Source of the DNA: Neorhizobium sp. NCHU2750
GTDB lineage: Bacteria; Pseudomonadota; Alphaproteobacteria; Rhizobiales; Rhizobiaceae
Length of the DNA: 64,000 nt
Direction: 5' to 3'
Assembly: GCF_003597675.1 (NCBI RefSeq)
Contig: NZ_CP030827.1
Location: forward strand, 2,108,001-2,172,000
Of the stretch, positions 55,001-63,464 are shown one piece after another. Within the stretch, counting starts at the first letter, position 1. Each line of letters opens with the position of its first letter. A program made the translations under genes and the position numbers. A model generated the notes under the pieces. The model saw only the letters and a list, made by a program, of their open reading frames with translations. It did no database searches and was not told where the DNA came from.

Positions 55001-55207
55001 GATCACCGGCTGGTCGACATCCGGCAGTTCTCGCACCTCGACGCCGACAAGTGCGGCAAGACCGGCCACGACCAGCAAGGTATTGAGAACGGCGGCAAGA
55101 ACCGGCCGACGCACGAAAAGCGCCGTGAACCCCTGCTTGCCCGAGCCGGAAGACGCTTGTTCCGGGGCCGCATGCTCCAGATTGTGACCGGACTGATCGG
55201 CGCTCAT
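52016..55207 (-). CDS. RND efflux transporter (AcrB/MdtB-like)
   Basis: A 1063-residue proton-driven inner-membrane exporter. It has a short cytosolic N-terminus then FVRRPVLAAVLNTLLVVAGL as the first helix, and GLVVDDAIVVLENI in the central proton-relay helix. GVMAKNGILIVEFANHLR is the repeat-two counterpart. The ATG overlaps the stop of the adaptor gene upstream (ATGA), forming a two-gene operon. Substrate unknown; different subfamily from the island pump. Confidence 0.92.
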   Translation of the reverse strand: MSADQSGHNLEHAAPEQASSGSGKQGFTALFVRRPVLAAVLNTLLVVAGLAALVGVEVRELPDVDQPVITIRTTYDGASAQTMDQEVTDVIEGAVARVSGLKAISSESQFGQSRVTLEFNDTADLAVAANDVRDALGRVTNQLPEDVDEPRIIKADSDSQPIMRLAVTSSTLSMEDLTLLVDNEVSDRLAAVDGVADVELYGDQEKVFRVDVNQVALASRGLTIADLATALDTAAMDVPAGSLESSTQDIVVRATASLTKPEDFENVMLGDNVRLRDVATVMLGPDDGTTALRSNGVQGVGLGVLRQAQSNTLSISEGVRAAVAELQKGLPEGTRIAITSDDAVFIEGALHEVEIALALSGTIVVIVIFLFLRDWKATLIPALTMPVALIGTLVAIYLVGFSINILTLLAIVLATGLVVDDAIVVLENIVRRRAEGMGPRAAAVLGTQEVFFAVLATTATLAAVFIPLSFLPGQMGGLFREFGFVLAFAVALSSITALTLCPMLASRMLTKPIRERQDGLLGRFGTLFARFYRVTLHACLGAPFIVVVVALVFGAAGFMAFKTVKSELTPTEDRAMVFLRATAPEGISLQYMRDKLQQIEEKLKPLVDAGEIRNIYSISGQGGATNNGFIVLTLAPWSERDRSQAEIVKDINAATATVPALRAFAQQQNSLRIRGAGNGLQMALVGTNHEQLTDAALKLVDQLRLSGLFDTPRLNNEPSQAQIFVSVDREKASDLGIDITNLGTSLQSLLEGRSVVDVFVDGEATPVKLTSTTRPIDDPTDLENIFLKAKDGRMVPLATVATLEEKAVAPRLNREQRLAAVSFSAGLKEGVSLGQAVETATALAQPLLPPGSRLIPLAEAATLKENSSGMALTFGFAIAIIFLVLAAQFESVLSSVIIMSTVPLGLACAAFALVLTGSSLNVYSQIGLVLLVGVMAKNGILIVEFANHLRNEGANCREAIERACSLRLRPVMMTMIATVIGGVPLVLAKGAGAEARIALGWVIVGGLGFATLVTLYITPVAYLLLARFAKPQAHEEARLHHELENAKKGRANDRGHPPLMAAE

Positions 55208-56391
55208 CGGCTGGCAACCTCCGGCGGCTTCTCGCCGGCAATCCTGACGGTGCCGTTCTCACGCACCCGCTGCAGGCCCTCGGTGGCAACGACGTCGCCC
55301 TCCTTCAGCTCTGCGGCAACGAGGATAGCATCCGGATTGCGCTGGATGATCTGCACCCGCGCCTTGACCGACCTGTGATCGACGATACGCCAGACGAAAG
55401 AGCCCTGGGCATCCCATTGCACGGCAAGCGGATCGACGGCCGGATAGGTTTCACCGGGAAAGCGCATCGTCACGCCGAACGACATGCCGGCGCGCAACTC
55501 GTCTTCACCATTGGGAATTTTCGCCCGGATGCGGATCGTGCGGCTGGCCGGATCGACGCGGTTGTCGACGGCATAGACGGACCCGGCAAAGGTACGGCCG
55601 GGACGCGACACCGAGACCGCCTCGACCGGCATCTCCGTCTTGACCTGCACGGCAAAACGCTCCGGCGCCCAGAAATCCACCAGCAGTTCGGAACGGTTGT
55701 CGATCGTCACCACATTGCTCGCCGTCGTGACATTATCGCCGATATTGATGGCAACGATGCCGACGATCCCGTCGATCGGCGCAAGGACGGAGCGGCGCTT
55801 GAGCGCCAGCTCGGCATTGGTCAGCGCCAGTTGCGCCGTTTCCGACGCGATCTGTGCATCGAGTACTTCGAGGCGCGAGAAGCTCTTCAAATTCTTGTAG
55901 CTGTCGGACTTTTCCCGCGCGCTGCGCAGCAGCACCTGGGCCTGGTCGCGCAGGATGATCTGCTCGTCGTCGTCGAGTTGCGCCAGAACCTGGCCCTTTT
56001 TCACCAGATCACCGGATTTCACCAGGATCTCGTTGATCGTGCCGGTCGCCTGCGGCATCACGACGACCGACTGGATCGCCTCCCCGTCGCCGATCGCCGA
56101 AAGCCTGTCATTGACGACGCCTGTCCCGACCGGCCGGGTTGCGACCAGAACGGCCTGCCCATCGGCATGATTGCCCGCGCCGCCATGCTCCGCCCCTGCA
56201 CTATGTCCCCCGCTCCCGGCAACCGTTGCGGACGGCGGTTCTGCCGCTTTCGGATTGATCGCCGAAACGACGGCCTGAGGCATGCCCATGGAAATCAGCG
56301 TACGCCCGGCATCGGCAGACATATACACCCAGAGACAAAGCCCTGCGATGAGTGCCGCAACCGACAGAAGAAGCTGGTTCCATATCCGCAT
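55204..56391 (-). CDS. RND efflux periplasmic adaptor (HlyD-like)
   Basis: A 395-residue membrane-fusion protein. An N-terminal anchor helix (about residues 6-27) is followed by a Gly/His-rich linker, the first lipoyl half near VVMPQATGTINEILVKSGD, a coiled-coil hairpin, and the second half at SVLAPIDGIVGIVAINIGD, then barrel domains. Start ATG at 56391. It couples the RND pump to an outer-membrane channel encoded elsewhere. Confidence 0.9.
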   Translation of the reverse strand: MRIWNQLLLSVAALIAGLCLWVYMSADAGRTLISMGMPQAVVSAINPKAAEPPSATVAGSGGHSAGAEHGGAGNHADGQAVLVATRPVGTGVVNDRLSAIGDGEAIQSVVVMPQATGTINEILVKSGDLVKKGQVLAQLDDDEQIILRDQAQVLLRSAREKSDSYKNLKSFSRLEVLDAQIASETAQLALTNAELALKRRSVLAPIDGIVGIVAINIGDNVTTASNVVTIDNRSELLVDFWAPERFAVQVKTEMPVEAVSVSRPGRTFAGSVYAVDNRVDPASRTIRIRAKIPNGEDELRAGMSFGVTMRFPGETYPAVDPLAVQWDAQGSFVWRIVDHRSVKARVQIIQRNPDAILVAAELKEGDVVATEGLQRVRENGTVRIAGEKPPEVASR

Positions 56392-56588
56392 GCATGCCCT
56401 CTCGGAAAACAGGATCTATCGCGGAGAGTATCCGCGTTTCCGGCGCAACAAGCAATGGTCGCACCACCTCAGGATGTCGATCCTAACCTCACGAAATTTC
56501 ACGCTTATGTCAGAATGAATGCAACCTTGTGGATGAAACGTGAGCGGGCGCCGAAAGGCATAGCGCCCGATCCACGAAATCCGACACG

Positions 56589-57161
56589 CTATGAGCGCGT
56601 CACCTCGATGCGATGACGGCACGCGTCCATTGCCCGGATGAAGACCTCCGGATCGTCGAGCGACCGGGACAGGACGATCGCCCCCTGAATGGTGAGGACG
56701 GCATCCTCCGCGCTCCGTTTTGCGTCCGCAGATGAGGCGCCTTCCCTTTCCAATGCGGCAGCCAGCGCCGCAATCCATCTTGCGAAATAGTCCCTGATCG
56801 CCGCCGCGAAACGATCGCGGGTGGCGTCGAGCGCGAAGGCACCGACCAGGCAGACACGGCCGCCCGAGCGAAAATAGCGGGTCACATTCAGCCACATCCG
56901 GGCGATCGGTTCATCCGAACCGCCGCTCTCCAATGGCAGGAATATCTCCCGCTCGAACCATTGGTCGACATCGGCCAGCACCGCGGCAGCCATCTCCTCC
57001 TTTCCGCCGGGAAAGAAATGATAAAGGCTGCCCTTGCCGATCCCCGTTCGCTCGGTGATGCGGTTGAGGCTCGTCCCTTCATAGCCGAGTTCGCGAAAGA
57101 CTTCCGCCAGAAGCGGCACGACATCCGCACGTTCATATTGTGTCTTCAATCCAATCCTCAC
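56589..57161 (-). CDS. TetR-family transcriptional regulator
   Basis: A 190-residue regulator. The N-terminal HTH (VFRELGYEGTSLNRITERTGIGKGSLYHFFPGGKEEM) is clear, with a TetR C-terminal helical domain. The start is GTG at 57161 or TTG four codons further in; the latter has GAGGA just ahead. It lies between the DUF1348 gene (upstream, same strand) and the efflux operon (downstream), so it may control either. A dyad at 57693-57708 before the DUF1348 gene is the best operator candidate. Confidence 0.87.
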   Translation of the reverse strand: MRIGLKTQYERADVVPLLAEVFRELGYEGTSLNRITERTGIGKGSLYHFFPGGKEEMAAAVLADVDQWFEREIFLPLESGGSDEPIARMWLNVTRYFRSGGRVCLVGAFALDATRDRFAAAIRDYFARWIAALAAALEREGASSADAKRSAEDAVLTIQGAIVLSRSLDDPEVFIRAMDACRHRIEVTRS

Positions 57162-57195
57162 AAGCCAGGGCCAGCTTCACAAGCCAAAATCGGCT

Positions 57196-57657
57196 TCACA
57201 GGCCAAGATCGGAAAGGCCGGGATGATCATCCGGCCGACGGCCGCGTGGCCAGTGAAATTTACGCTCGGTGGCCTTGATCGGCATGTCATTGATACAGGC
57301 AAACCGCCGCTGCATCAGGCCCGCAGCATCGAATTCCCAGTTCTCATTGCCATAGGAGCGAAACCAGTTCTGGCTGTCGTCGTGCCACTCGTAAGCAAAC
57401 CGAACGGCGATCCGATTGTCCTTGTGGGCCCATAATTCCTTGATCAGCCGGTAGTCCAGTTCCCTGTTCCACTTGCGAGTCAGGAACGCGACGATCTCTT
57501 CGCGCCCGGTGACGAATTCCGAGCGGTTTCGCCACTGGCTATCCGGTGTGTAGACGAGCGAAACTCTGGCGGGATCGCAGCTGTTCCAGCCGTCTTCCGC
57601 AAGACGGACCTTGAGAGTTGCGGTTTCATCCGTGAACGGGGGCACAAGCGGCGTCAT
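57196..57657 (-). CDS. DUF1348 protein (NTF2-like fold)
   Basis: A 153-residue protein of the DUF1348/SnoaL-like NTF2 superfamily, recognised from [25 protein letters not shown] and [23 protein letters not shown]. Function unknown; some relatives bind small hydrophobic ligands. Start ATG at 57657 with GGGAGA six bases ahead. It is upstream of the TetR gene with a 34-base gap, so the two probably form an autoregulated pair. Confidence 0.88.
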   Translation of the reverse strand: MTPLVPPFTDETATLKVRLAEDGWNSCDPARVSLVYTPDSQWRNRSEFVTGREEIVAFLTRKWNRELDYRLIKELWAHKDNRIAVRFAYEWHDDSQNWFRSYGNENWEFDAAGLMQRRFACINDMPIKATERKFHWPRGRRPDDHPGLSDLGL

Positions 57658-57673
57658 TGAAATCTCCCTTTAA

Positions 57674-57708
57674 TGTACCGAATGGAATTCAATGTACCAT
57701 AAGGTACA
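57674..57708. promoter_or_regulatory. Probable TetR operator ahead of DUF1348-tetR
   Basis: TGTACCATAAGGTACA (57693-57708) is a palindrome with one mismatched pair; a second TGTACC half-site occurs at 57674-57679 in the same orientation. Both lie in the promoter region of the DUF1348-TetR pair. Confidence 0.5.
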
Positions 57709-57891
57709 ACTCCAGGCAAGAATTTTGGTATGCGCATATCCGCGCACCGGGCCCGGAGGTTGGTCAACCGCGTCAGGATGAGCATGCCGAGGCTGCCGAA
57801 ATCTCCGCCCGGCCACAGATTTCCGCCCCGGATCCGGAATGAAACCAGAACATTATCTGGTCTTTCGGCCTCGAATCACTACATTGGCCGC

Positions 57892-60453
57892 ATGAGTAAC
57901 AGTTTCGACGACATCCCGTTCTTCGACGAAGAGCCGGAACCCGCGCCCCGCAAGCCGCAGCAGGCCACGGACCGCCAGCAGCCGGCCACGAGCGGCCCGG
58001 CAGCCTGTGGGCCTATGGCGGGTGGGCCTATGACAGGTGGATTGGGCATTGCCGCCCGTGCCATGGCGGCGCGCGATGGCGCACGCCCGGCCCCGGACTA
58101 TCTGACCGGCCTCAACCCGGAACAGCGCGAGGCTGTCGAAACGCTGGATGGCCCCGTCCTCGTCCTGGCCGGCGCCGGCACCGGCAAGACCCGCGTGCTG
58201 ACCACCCGCATCGCCCATATTCTGGAAACCAACCGCGCCTTCCCGAGCCAGATCCTCGCCGTCACCTTCACCAACAAGGCGGCCCGCGAGATGAAGGAAC
58301 GTATCGGCGTTCTCGTCGGCGGCGCCGTCGAAGGCATGCCCTGGCTCGGCACCTTCCACTCGATCGGCGTAAAAATCCTGCGCCGCCATGCCGAACTGGT
58401 CGGCCTGCGCTCCGATTTCACCATTCTCGACACCGATGACGTCGTCCGCCTCATCAAGCAGCTGATCCAGGCCGAGGGCCTCGACGACAAGCGCTGGCCG
58501 GCAAAGCAGTTCGCCGGCATGATCGACGGCTGGAAGAACAAGGGCCTGCTGCCGCACGACATCCCGGAAGGCGATGCCCGCGCCTTCGCCAACGGCAAGG
58601 GCCGTGAACTCTACGCCGCCTATCAGGCGCGCCTGCGCACGCTCAACGCCTGCGATTTCGGCGATCTTCTGCTGCATCCGATCGCGATCTTCCGCAAGAC
58701 GCCGGATCTGTTGAAGGAATATCACCAGAAATTCCGCTACATCCTGGTCGACGAGTATCAGGATACCAACACCGCTCAGTATATGTGGCTGCGCCTCCTC
58801 GCCCAGCGCCCAAAGGGCGTGCCGCAGAATGTCTGCTGCGTCGGCGACGACGACCAGTCGATCTATGGCTGGCGTGGTGCGGAAGTCGATAACATCCTCC
58901 GCTTCGAGAAGGATTTCCCCGGCGCCAAGGTGATCAAGCTGGAGCGCAACTACCGCTCCACCGAACACATCCTCGGCGCCGCCGGCCACCTGATCGCCCA
59001 TAACGAAGGCCGGCTCGGCAAGACGCTGTTCACCGACCGGGTCGACCCCGACGACGAGAAAGTCATCGTCCACGCCGCCTGGGACTCGGAAGAGGAAGCC
59101 CGCGCCGTCGGCGAGGAGATCGAGCGCCTGCAGCGCGGCGATAATACCAATGGGGATGGCAAGAAGCACGCGCTGAACGATATGGCGATCCTCGTCCGCG
59201 CCTCCTTCCAGATGCGCGAATTCGAAGACCGCTTCGTCACGCTCGGCCTGAATTACCGCGTCATCGGCGGCCCGCGATTCTACGAACGGCTCGAGATCCG
59301 CGATGCCATGGCCTATTTCCGCCTCGTCTGCCAGCCGGCCGACGATCTGGCCTTCGAGCGGATCATCAACACGCCGAAGCGCGGCCTTGGCGATACGACC
59401 GTGCGCTACCTGCATGATTACGCCCGCGCCCGCGATATCCCGATGTTGCAGGCGGCCGCCGATATCATCGAGACGGACGAGCTGAAGCCGAAAGCCCGCA
59501 AGGCGCTGTTCGACGTGATTCAAAGTTTCAGGAACTGGCAGGAACGGCTTGAAAACACCGAACATACCGAACTTGCCGAACAGATCCTCGAAGAGTCGGG
59601 CTATACCGACATGTGGAAGAACGACAAGTCGGCAGAGGCACCGGGCCGCCTCGATAACCTGAAGGAACTGATCCGCTCGATGGAAGCCTTCGAATCGATG
59701 CGCGGCTTCCTCGAACATGTCTCGCTGGTCATGGATGCCGAGCAGAACGAGAACATGGATGCCGTCTCGATCATGACGCTGCATTCGGCCAAGGGACTGG
59801 AATTCGATACCGTCTTCTTGCCCGGCTGGGAGGAAGGCCTGTTCCCGCACCAGCGCGCGCTGGACGAGGGGGGCCGCTCCGGCCTCGAGGAGGAACGCCG
59901 CCTCGCCTATGTCGGCATCACCCGCGCCAAGCGCCGCTGCCACATCTGGTTCGTCTCCAACCGCCGCATCCACGGCCTGTGGCAATCGACCATGCCCTCA
60001 CGCTTCCTCGACGAACTGCCGCCGAGCCATGTCGATGTCGCAGCCTCGGACAGTTCCAACAGCTATGGCGGCTATGGCGGACGCGGAGGCTACGGCCAGT
60101 CGCGCTTCGACAAGGCAGATCCCTTCGCCAACTCCTATTCGACCCCCGGCTGGAAGCGCGCCCAGGCCAACAAGACCGAAGCCACCCGCGACAACTGGGG
60201 CTCCCGCTCCGGCCACGCGGTGGAACGGATCGGCTATGGTGAATCAGGCCCGCGCGGCCGCACGATCGACGGCGAACTGGTGGCAAAATCCGTGGCTGAG
60301 ACCCCGTCGAAATTTTTAGTCGGCGACCGCGTCTTCCACATCAAGTTCGGCAACGGCAACATATCCGCCATCGAAGGCAACAAGCTGACGATCGAATTCG
60401 ACCGCGCCGGGCAGAAGCGCGTGCTGGATGGGTTTGTGGAGAAGGCGGGGTGA
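57892..60453 (+). CDS. uvrD: ATP-dependent DNA helicase UvrD/PcrA
   Basis: An 853-residue SF1A helicase. A disordered acidic/Pro/Gln N-terminal extension of about 60 residues precedes the Q-motif GLNPEQREAV. Walker A is GAGTGKTR (about residue 93). Motif II LVDEYQDTN, motif III GDDDQSIYGWRGA and motif VI VGITRAKRR are present. The C-terminal Gly/Ser/Tyr-rich linker and Tudor-like KFGNGNISAIEGNKL segment are PcrA/UvrD-typical. It acts in nucleotide-excision and mismatch repair. ATG at 57892 is chosen as the start of the usual MSNSFDDIPFF N-terminus; the frame is open further upstream. Confidence 0.93.
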   Translation: MSNSFDDIPFFDEEPEPAPRKPQQATDRQQPATSGPAACGPMAGGPMTGGLGIAARAMAARDGARPAPDYLTGLNPEQREAVETLDGPVLVLAGAGTGKTRVLTTRIAHILETNRAFPSQILAVTFTNKAAREMKERIGVLVGGAVEGMPWLGTFHSIGVKILRRHAELVGLRSDFTILDTDDVVRLIKQLIQAEGLDDKRWPAKQFAGMIDGWKNKGLLPHDIPEGDARAFANGKGRELYAAYQARLRTLNACDFGDLLLHPIAIFRKTPDLLKEYHQKFRYILVDEYQDTNTAQYMWLRLLAQRPKGVPQNVCCVGDDDQSIYGWRGAEVDNILRFEKDFPGAKVIKLERNYRSTEHILGAAGHLIAHNEGRLGKTLFTDRVDPDDEKVIVHAAWDSEEEARAVGEEIERLQRGDNTNGDGKKHALNDMAILVRASFQMREFEDRFVTLGLNYRVIGGPRFYERLEIRDAMAYFRLVCQPADDLAFERIINTPKRGLGDTTVRYLHDYARARDIPMLQAAADIIETDELKPKARKALFDVIQSFRNWQERLENTEHTELAEQILEESGYTDMWKNDKSAEAPGRLDNLKELIRSMEAFESMRGFLEHVSLVMDAEQNENMDAVSIMTLHSAKGLEFDTVFLPGWEEGLFPHQRALDEGGRSGLEEERRLAYVGITRAKRRCHIWFVSNRRIHGLWQSTMPSRFLDELPPSHVDVAASDSSNSYGGYGGRGGYGQSRFDKADPFANSYSTPGWKRAQANKTEATRDNWGSRSGHAVERIGYGESGPRGRTIDGELVAKSVAETPSKFLVGDRVFHIKFGNGNISAIEGNKLTIEFDRAGQKRVLDGFVEKAG

Positions 60454-60465
60454 ATTGTCGGGCGA

Positions 60466-61266
60466 CTAGAATAAGCTGCCTCGCACTGCTTTTTCGGCAC
60501 CATGATTGAGGCGAACTATGCCATTTATAAGCCAATTTCCGTAAGCTTTGTGCGTTCCCATCGCCAAAACAAAGCCTTTCTGGGGATATTTTTCTCCAAA
60601 AGTCTCAGCCATATACTGGAGAGCTTTAGCCTCTCCATATTCGCGGCGCCACTTCAGGAAAGTCGCCTCTACTTCCCAGTCCTGACACGTCCCCTCGCGC
60701 TTCCCATCACTTATTTCGTATGAATACTTAAAGTTATACGGAGCAGGCTCGTAAGGAACAGTCCCCTTATTCATGTAGCCCATGTGGCCGAAGAGACCTT
60801 CCGTCTCGTGTCTATGCCATTCCAGGAAATGTGCCTTTTCCTCCTCGTACTGGCCTTTGTCCTTCTTCTCTATGATAAAGTAGGGATTACGTGGCCGAAT
60901 GAATGCCAAGCTGCGGCCCGCCTTGTATTCATCTTCTAAGCTATCAACGATGAGAGGTGCGACGAGATTTTCGCGCGCGCCCTCATTCTTTAAATGCCCC
61001 GTAATAGAGACGCTCCGATGCTCTACACGCCTGCTCTCGCAACGATGATCACCCTTGGGCAGCGACCATTTATATTGAACAATATCCCATCGTCCAAATT
61101 TTTGAGCGTCATCTAAGGTACGAAACGCAACGGGATATAGCCGAACCCAAACTCCACCAGGGTCGATGCCGGCGCAACACACGAGTTCTCCATGTGTCTG
61201 ACCCACACGCGGCGCCGCTTTAACAATAATAGTTGCCAAACTTTGCCCAGGTAACTCGTGGCCCAT
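60466..61266 (-). CDS. Protein of unknown function paired with DUF488
   Basis: A 266-residue soluble protein. The N-terminal half has CCAGIDPGGVWVRLYPV; the middle is rich in charged and aromatic residues (Lys/Glu/Trp). I do not recognise the family. Its ATG directly abuts the stop of the DUF488 gene upstream. Base composition drops well below the surrounding genes, as does codon use, pointing to horizontal transfer of the pair. It is convergent with uvrD across 12 bases. Confidence 0.65.
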   Translation of the reverse strand: MGHELPGQSLATIIVKAAPRVGQTHGELVCCAGIDPGGVWVRLYPVAFRTLDDAQKFGRWDIVQYKWSLPKGDHRCESRRVEHRSVSITGHLKNEGARENLVAPLIVDSLEDEYKAGRSLAFIRPRNPYFIIEKKDKGQYEEEKAHFLEWHRHETEGLFGHMGYMNKGTVPYEPAPYNFKYSYEISDGKREGTCQDWEVEATFLKWRREYGEAKALQYMAETFGEKYPQKGFVLAMGTHKAYGNWLINGIVRLNHGAEKAVRGSLF

Positions 61267-61731
61267 TCACGCCGCCTTACAACTAAACCCTTTCGGAACA
61301 CCCAAGTGCCGCACCTCAAGGCAGCATAATTCTTTCATCTTTTCAATCAAAATACTTCTATGGCAAAGTCGATGATCTCTTTCAAAGCACATAAGGCACA
61401 CATTTTTTGTTTTTGAAAGTTCAGACACCTCAGAAATCGCCTGCTTTGCAATTTCATTTTCTATATGATTATTAAATATATTTCGGAATTTATCATATTC
61501 TCCACTCCTAGCGGCAAGTCGCCCCTCTTTAGGATCACCGAGTACTTTCAGATGCAAATAATCAATTCCGGAGTTATGCAACGCTTCGCGCAGAAGATTT
61601 TTTGAAAAGCCTTTTTTTCTGGAAGACGGGACATCACGAACATCGATTAAAAGGTCCACCCTTTGATCCTCGAGGACTGCAATGAAATCGGAAATTTCCG
61701 CGCCCTCGTATCCAATAGTTTTGATGGCCAT
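61267..61731 (-). CDS. DUF488 family protein
   Basis: A 154-residue DUF488 protein: N-terminal TIGYEGAEISDFIAVL, then DVRDVPSSRKKGFSKNLL and C-terminal LMCFERDHRLCHRSIL, the Cys/His motif of the family. Function is unknown; it is often paired with a second gene as here. AT-rich compared with neighbours. Start ATG at 61731. Upstream is an AT-rich gap before the decarboxylase gene. Confidence 0.88.
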   Translation of the reverse strand: MAIKTIGYEGAEISDFIAVLEDQRVDLLIDVRDVPSSRKKGFSKNLLREALHNSGIDYLHLKVLGDPKEGRLAARSGEYDKFRNIFNNHIENEIAKQAISEVSELSKTKNVCLMCFERDHRLCHRSILIEKMKELCCLEVRHLGVPKGFSCKAA

Positions 61732-61941
61732 TTTGAATCGGTTTCCTTCTAGAATTTTCCTTCGTATACACTCAACGACACGACTTAATCGACGCTTTTA
61801 TGACCGTTGGGATTGATCGGATACCCGCTACAGGACGCGCACCAGCCCCGCGCAAGCGGATCGGCACAGAAACGAGGAGATCATTGCCGTGGCTCTGCGA
61901 AAGCCAGCCTCGACAATCCGCGTCAGTTTCTGGAGCTCCCT

Positions 61942-63423
61942 ATGGCCAAATCTCAGCATCTTCAGACTTCGATAGATTCTGAGGCGGTCGGCAAGTCGCC
62001 CACCCATCTCGACCCCACCGACTGGGCCGCCTTCCGCCAGGATGCCCATGCGATGCTGGACGACGTCATATCCCATATCGCATCGGTGCGCGAAAACCCG
62101 CTCTGGCGGCCGCAGCCGGAGGAGAACCGGGCGCATTTCCGCCAGCCCCTGCCCGAAGCGCCGCGTGAGCTTGGTGACGTTCTCTCCGATGTCCGTGATC
62201 ACATCATGCCCTATGCGACGGGCAACCTGCATCCGCGCTTCATGGGCTGGGTCCATGGCGGCGGCACGCCGGTCGGCATGGTGGCGGAAATGGTGGCGGC
62301 CGGCCTCAACATGAATTGCGGCGGCCGCGATCATGTCGGCATCGATGTCGAAAAGCAGGTCGCCCGCTGGATGAGCGAAGCCTTGGGCTATGATGCCGAT
62401 GCCGCCGGCGGCCTGTTCGTCACCGGCTCGTCCATGGCCAATTTCCTCGCCGTCACCATCGCCAAGACCAAGGCCATCGGCGTCGAGAGCCGCGCCTCCG
62501 GCCTGCGCGCCGCAGATCATCAGCTCGTCGCCTATACCTCGGCCGAAGCACATGGCTGCATCGCCCAGGCCATGCAGCTTTCCGGCATCGGCTCGTCCAA
62601 TCTGCGTCTCGTCGCCGTCGATGCCGATGGCCGGATGATGATGTCGCATCTGAAGATGATGATCGAACGGGACCGCGCCGAAGGCTTCCTGCCCTTCCTC
62701 GTCGTCGGCACCGCCGGCACGGTCAATACCGGCGCCATCGATCCGCTGAACGAGATCGCCGACATTGCCGCGGCCGAAAACCTCTGGTTCCATGTCGACG
62801 GCGCCATCGGTGCGCTGGCCGTTCTCTCGCAAGAGCTGCGTCCGCGCTTTGCCGGAATAGAACGCTCGCAGTCGATCGCGCTTGATTTTCACAAATGGGG
62901 ACAGGTTCCCTATGACGCGGGTTTCCTGCTGGTGCGCGATCAGGCAGACCAGAAGCAGACCTTCGCCCAGCCCGCCGCCTATCTGCAGCGCTCCACCCGC
63001 GGGCTTGCCGCCGGCGACACCTGGCCCTGCGATCTCGGGCCGGATCTCTCGCGCGGCTTTCGCGCGCTCAAAACCTGGATGACGCTCTCGACCCATGGCA
63101 CGCAGAAGATCGGCGCGGCGATTGCCAATAGTTGCGCTGTCGCGCGCTATCTGGAAGCGCGCATCGCAGCCCACCCGCTCTTCGAACTGAAGGCGCCGGT
63201 GGCGCTCAACATCGTCTGCTTCGCCATCACCGGCAGGAATTCGGCCTATACCCGCGAGATCGTTCTCGACCTGCATGAGGAAGGTGTCGCCGCTCCCTCA
63301 TGGACGACGATCGACGGCGAGCTCGCCATCCGCTGCGCGCTCGTCAACCACCGCACCACCGAAGCCGACATGGATATCTTCATCGACGCGCTGGTACGCG
63401 CGGTACAGCGTCGGCCGGAATAG
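61942..63423 (+). CDS. PLP-dependent group II amino-acid decarboxylase
   Basis: A 493-residue enzyme of the glutamate/aromatic-amino-acid decarboxylase family. The PLP-binding Lys is in LDFHKWGQVPYD (about residue 318). HPRFMGWVHGGGTPVG and GGLFVTGSSMANFLA are cofactor and substrate regions. ATG at 61942 with TGGAG six bases ahead is preferred; the frame is open further upstream but without a good start. Substrate cannot be set from sequence; tyrosine, tryptophan or aspartate types are possible. Confidence 0.87.
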   Translation: MAKSQHLQTSIDSEAVGKSPTHLDPTDWAAFRQDAHAMLDDVISHIASVRENPLWRPQPEENRAHFRQPLPEAPRELGDVLSDVRDHIMPYATGNLHPRFMGWVHGGGTPVGMVAEMVAAGLNMNCGGRDHVGIDVEKQVARWMSEALGYDADAAGGLFVTGSSMANFLAVTIAKTKAIGVESRASGLRAADHQLVAYTSAEAHGCIAQAMQLSGIGSSNLRLVAVDADGRMMMSHLKMMIERDRAEGFLPFLVVGTAGTVNTGAIDPLNEIADIAAAENLWFHVDGAIGALAVLSQELRPRFAGIERSQSIALDFHKWGQVPYDAGFLLVRDQADQKQTFAQPAAYLQRSTRGLAAGDTWPCDLGPDLSRGFRALKTWMTLSTHGTQKIGAAIANSCAVARYLEARIAAHPLFELKAPVALNIVCFAITGRNSAYTREIVLDLHEEGVAAPSWTTIDGELAIRCALVNHRTTEADMDIFIDALVRAVQRRPE

Positions 63424-63464
63424 TCTTCCGGCCGAGCTCTCTTGGAGATAGATCGCCTCAACTG

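Noticed and set aside
53141..55378. 745-codon plus-strand frame opposite the RND pump
   Set aside because: Antisense shadow of a clear RND transporter; the translation is His/Arg-rich low-complexity sequence without motifs.
57853..59985. 710-codon open frame on the minus strand opposite uvrD
   Set aside because: It mirrors the helicase gene codon for codon, a common artefact in high-GC DNA; its translation shows no domain, while the plus strand encodes all SF1 motifs.
61828..63276. 482-codon minus-strand frame opposite the decarboxylase
   Set aside because: Antisense shadow; the plus strand has the complete PLP-enzyme motifs.
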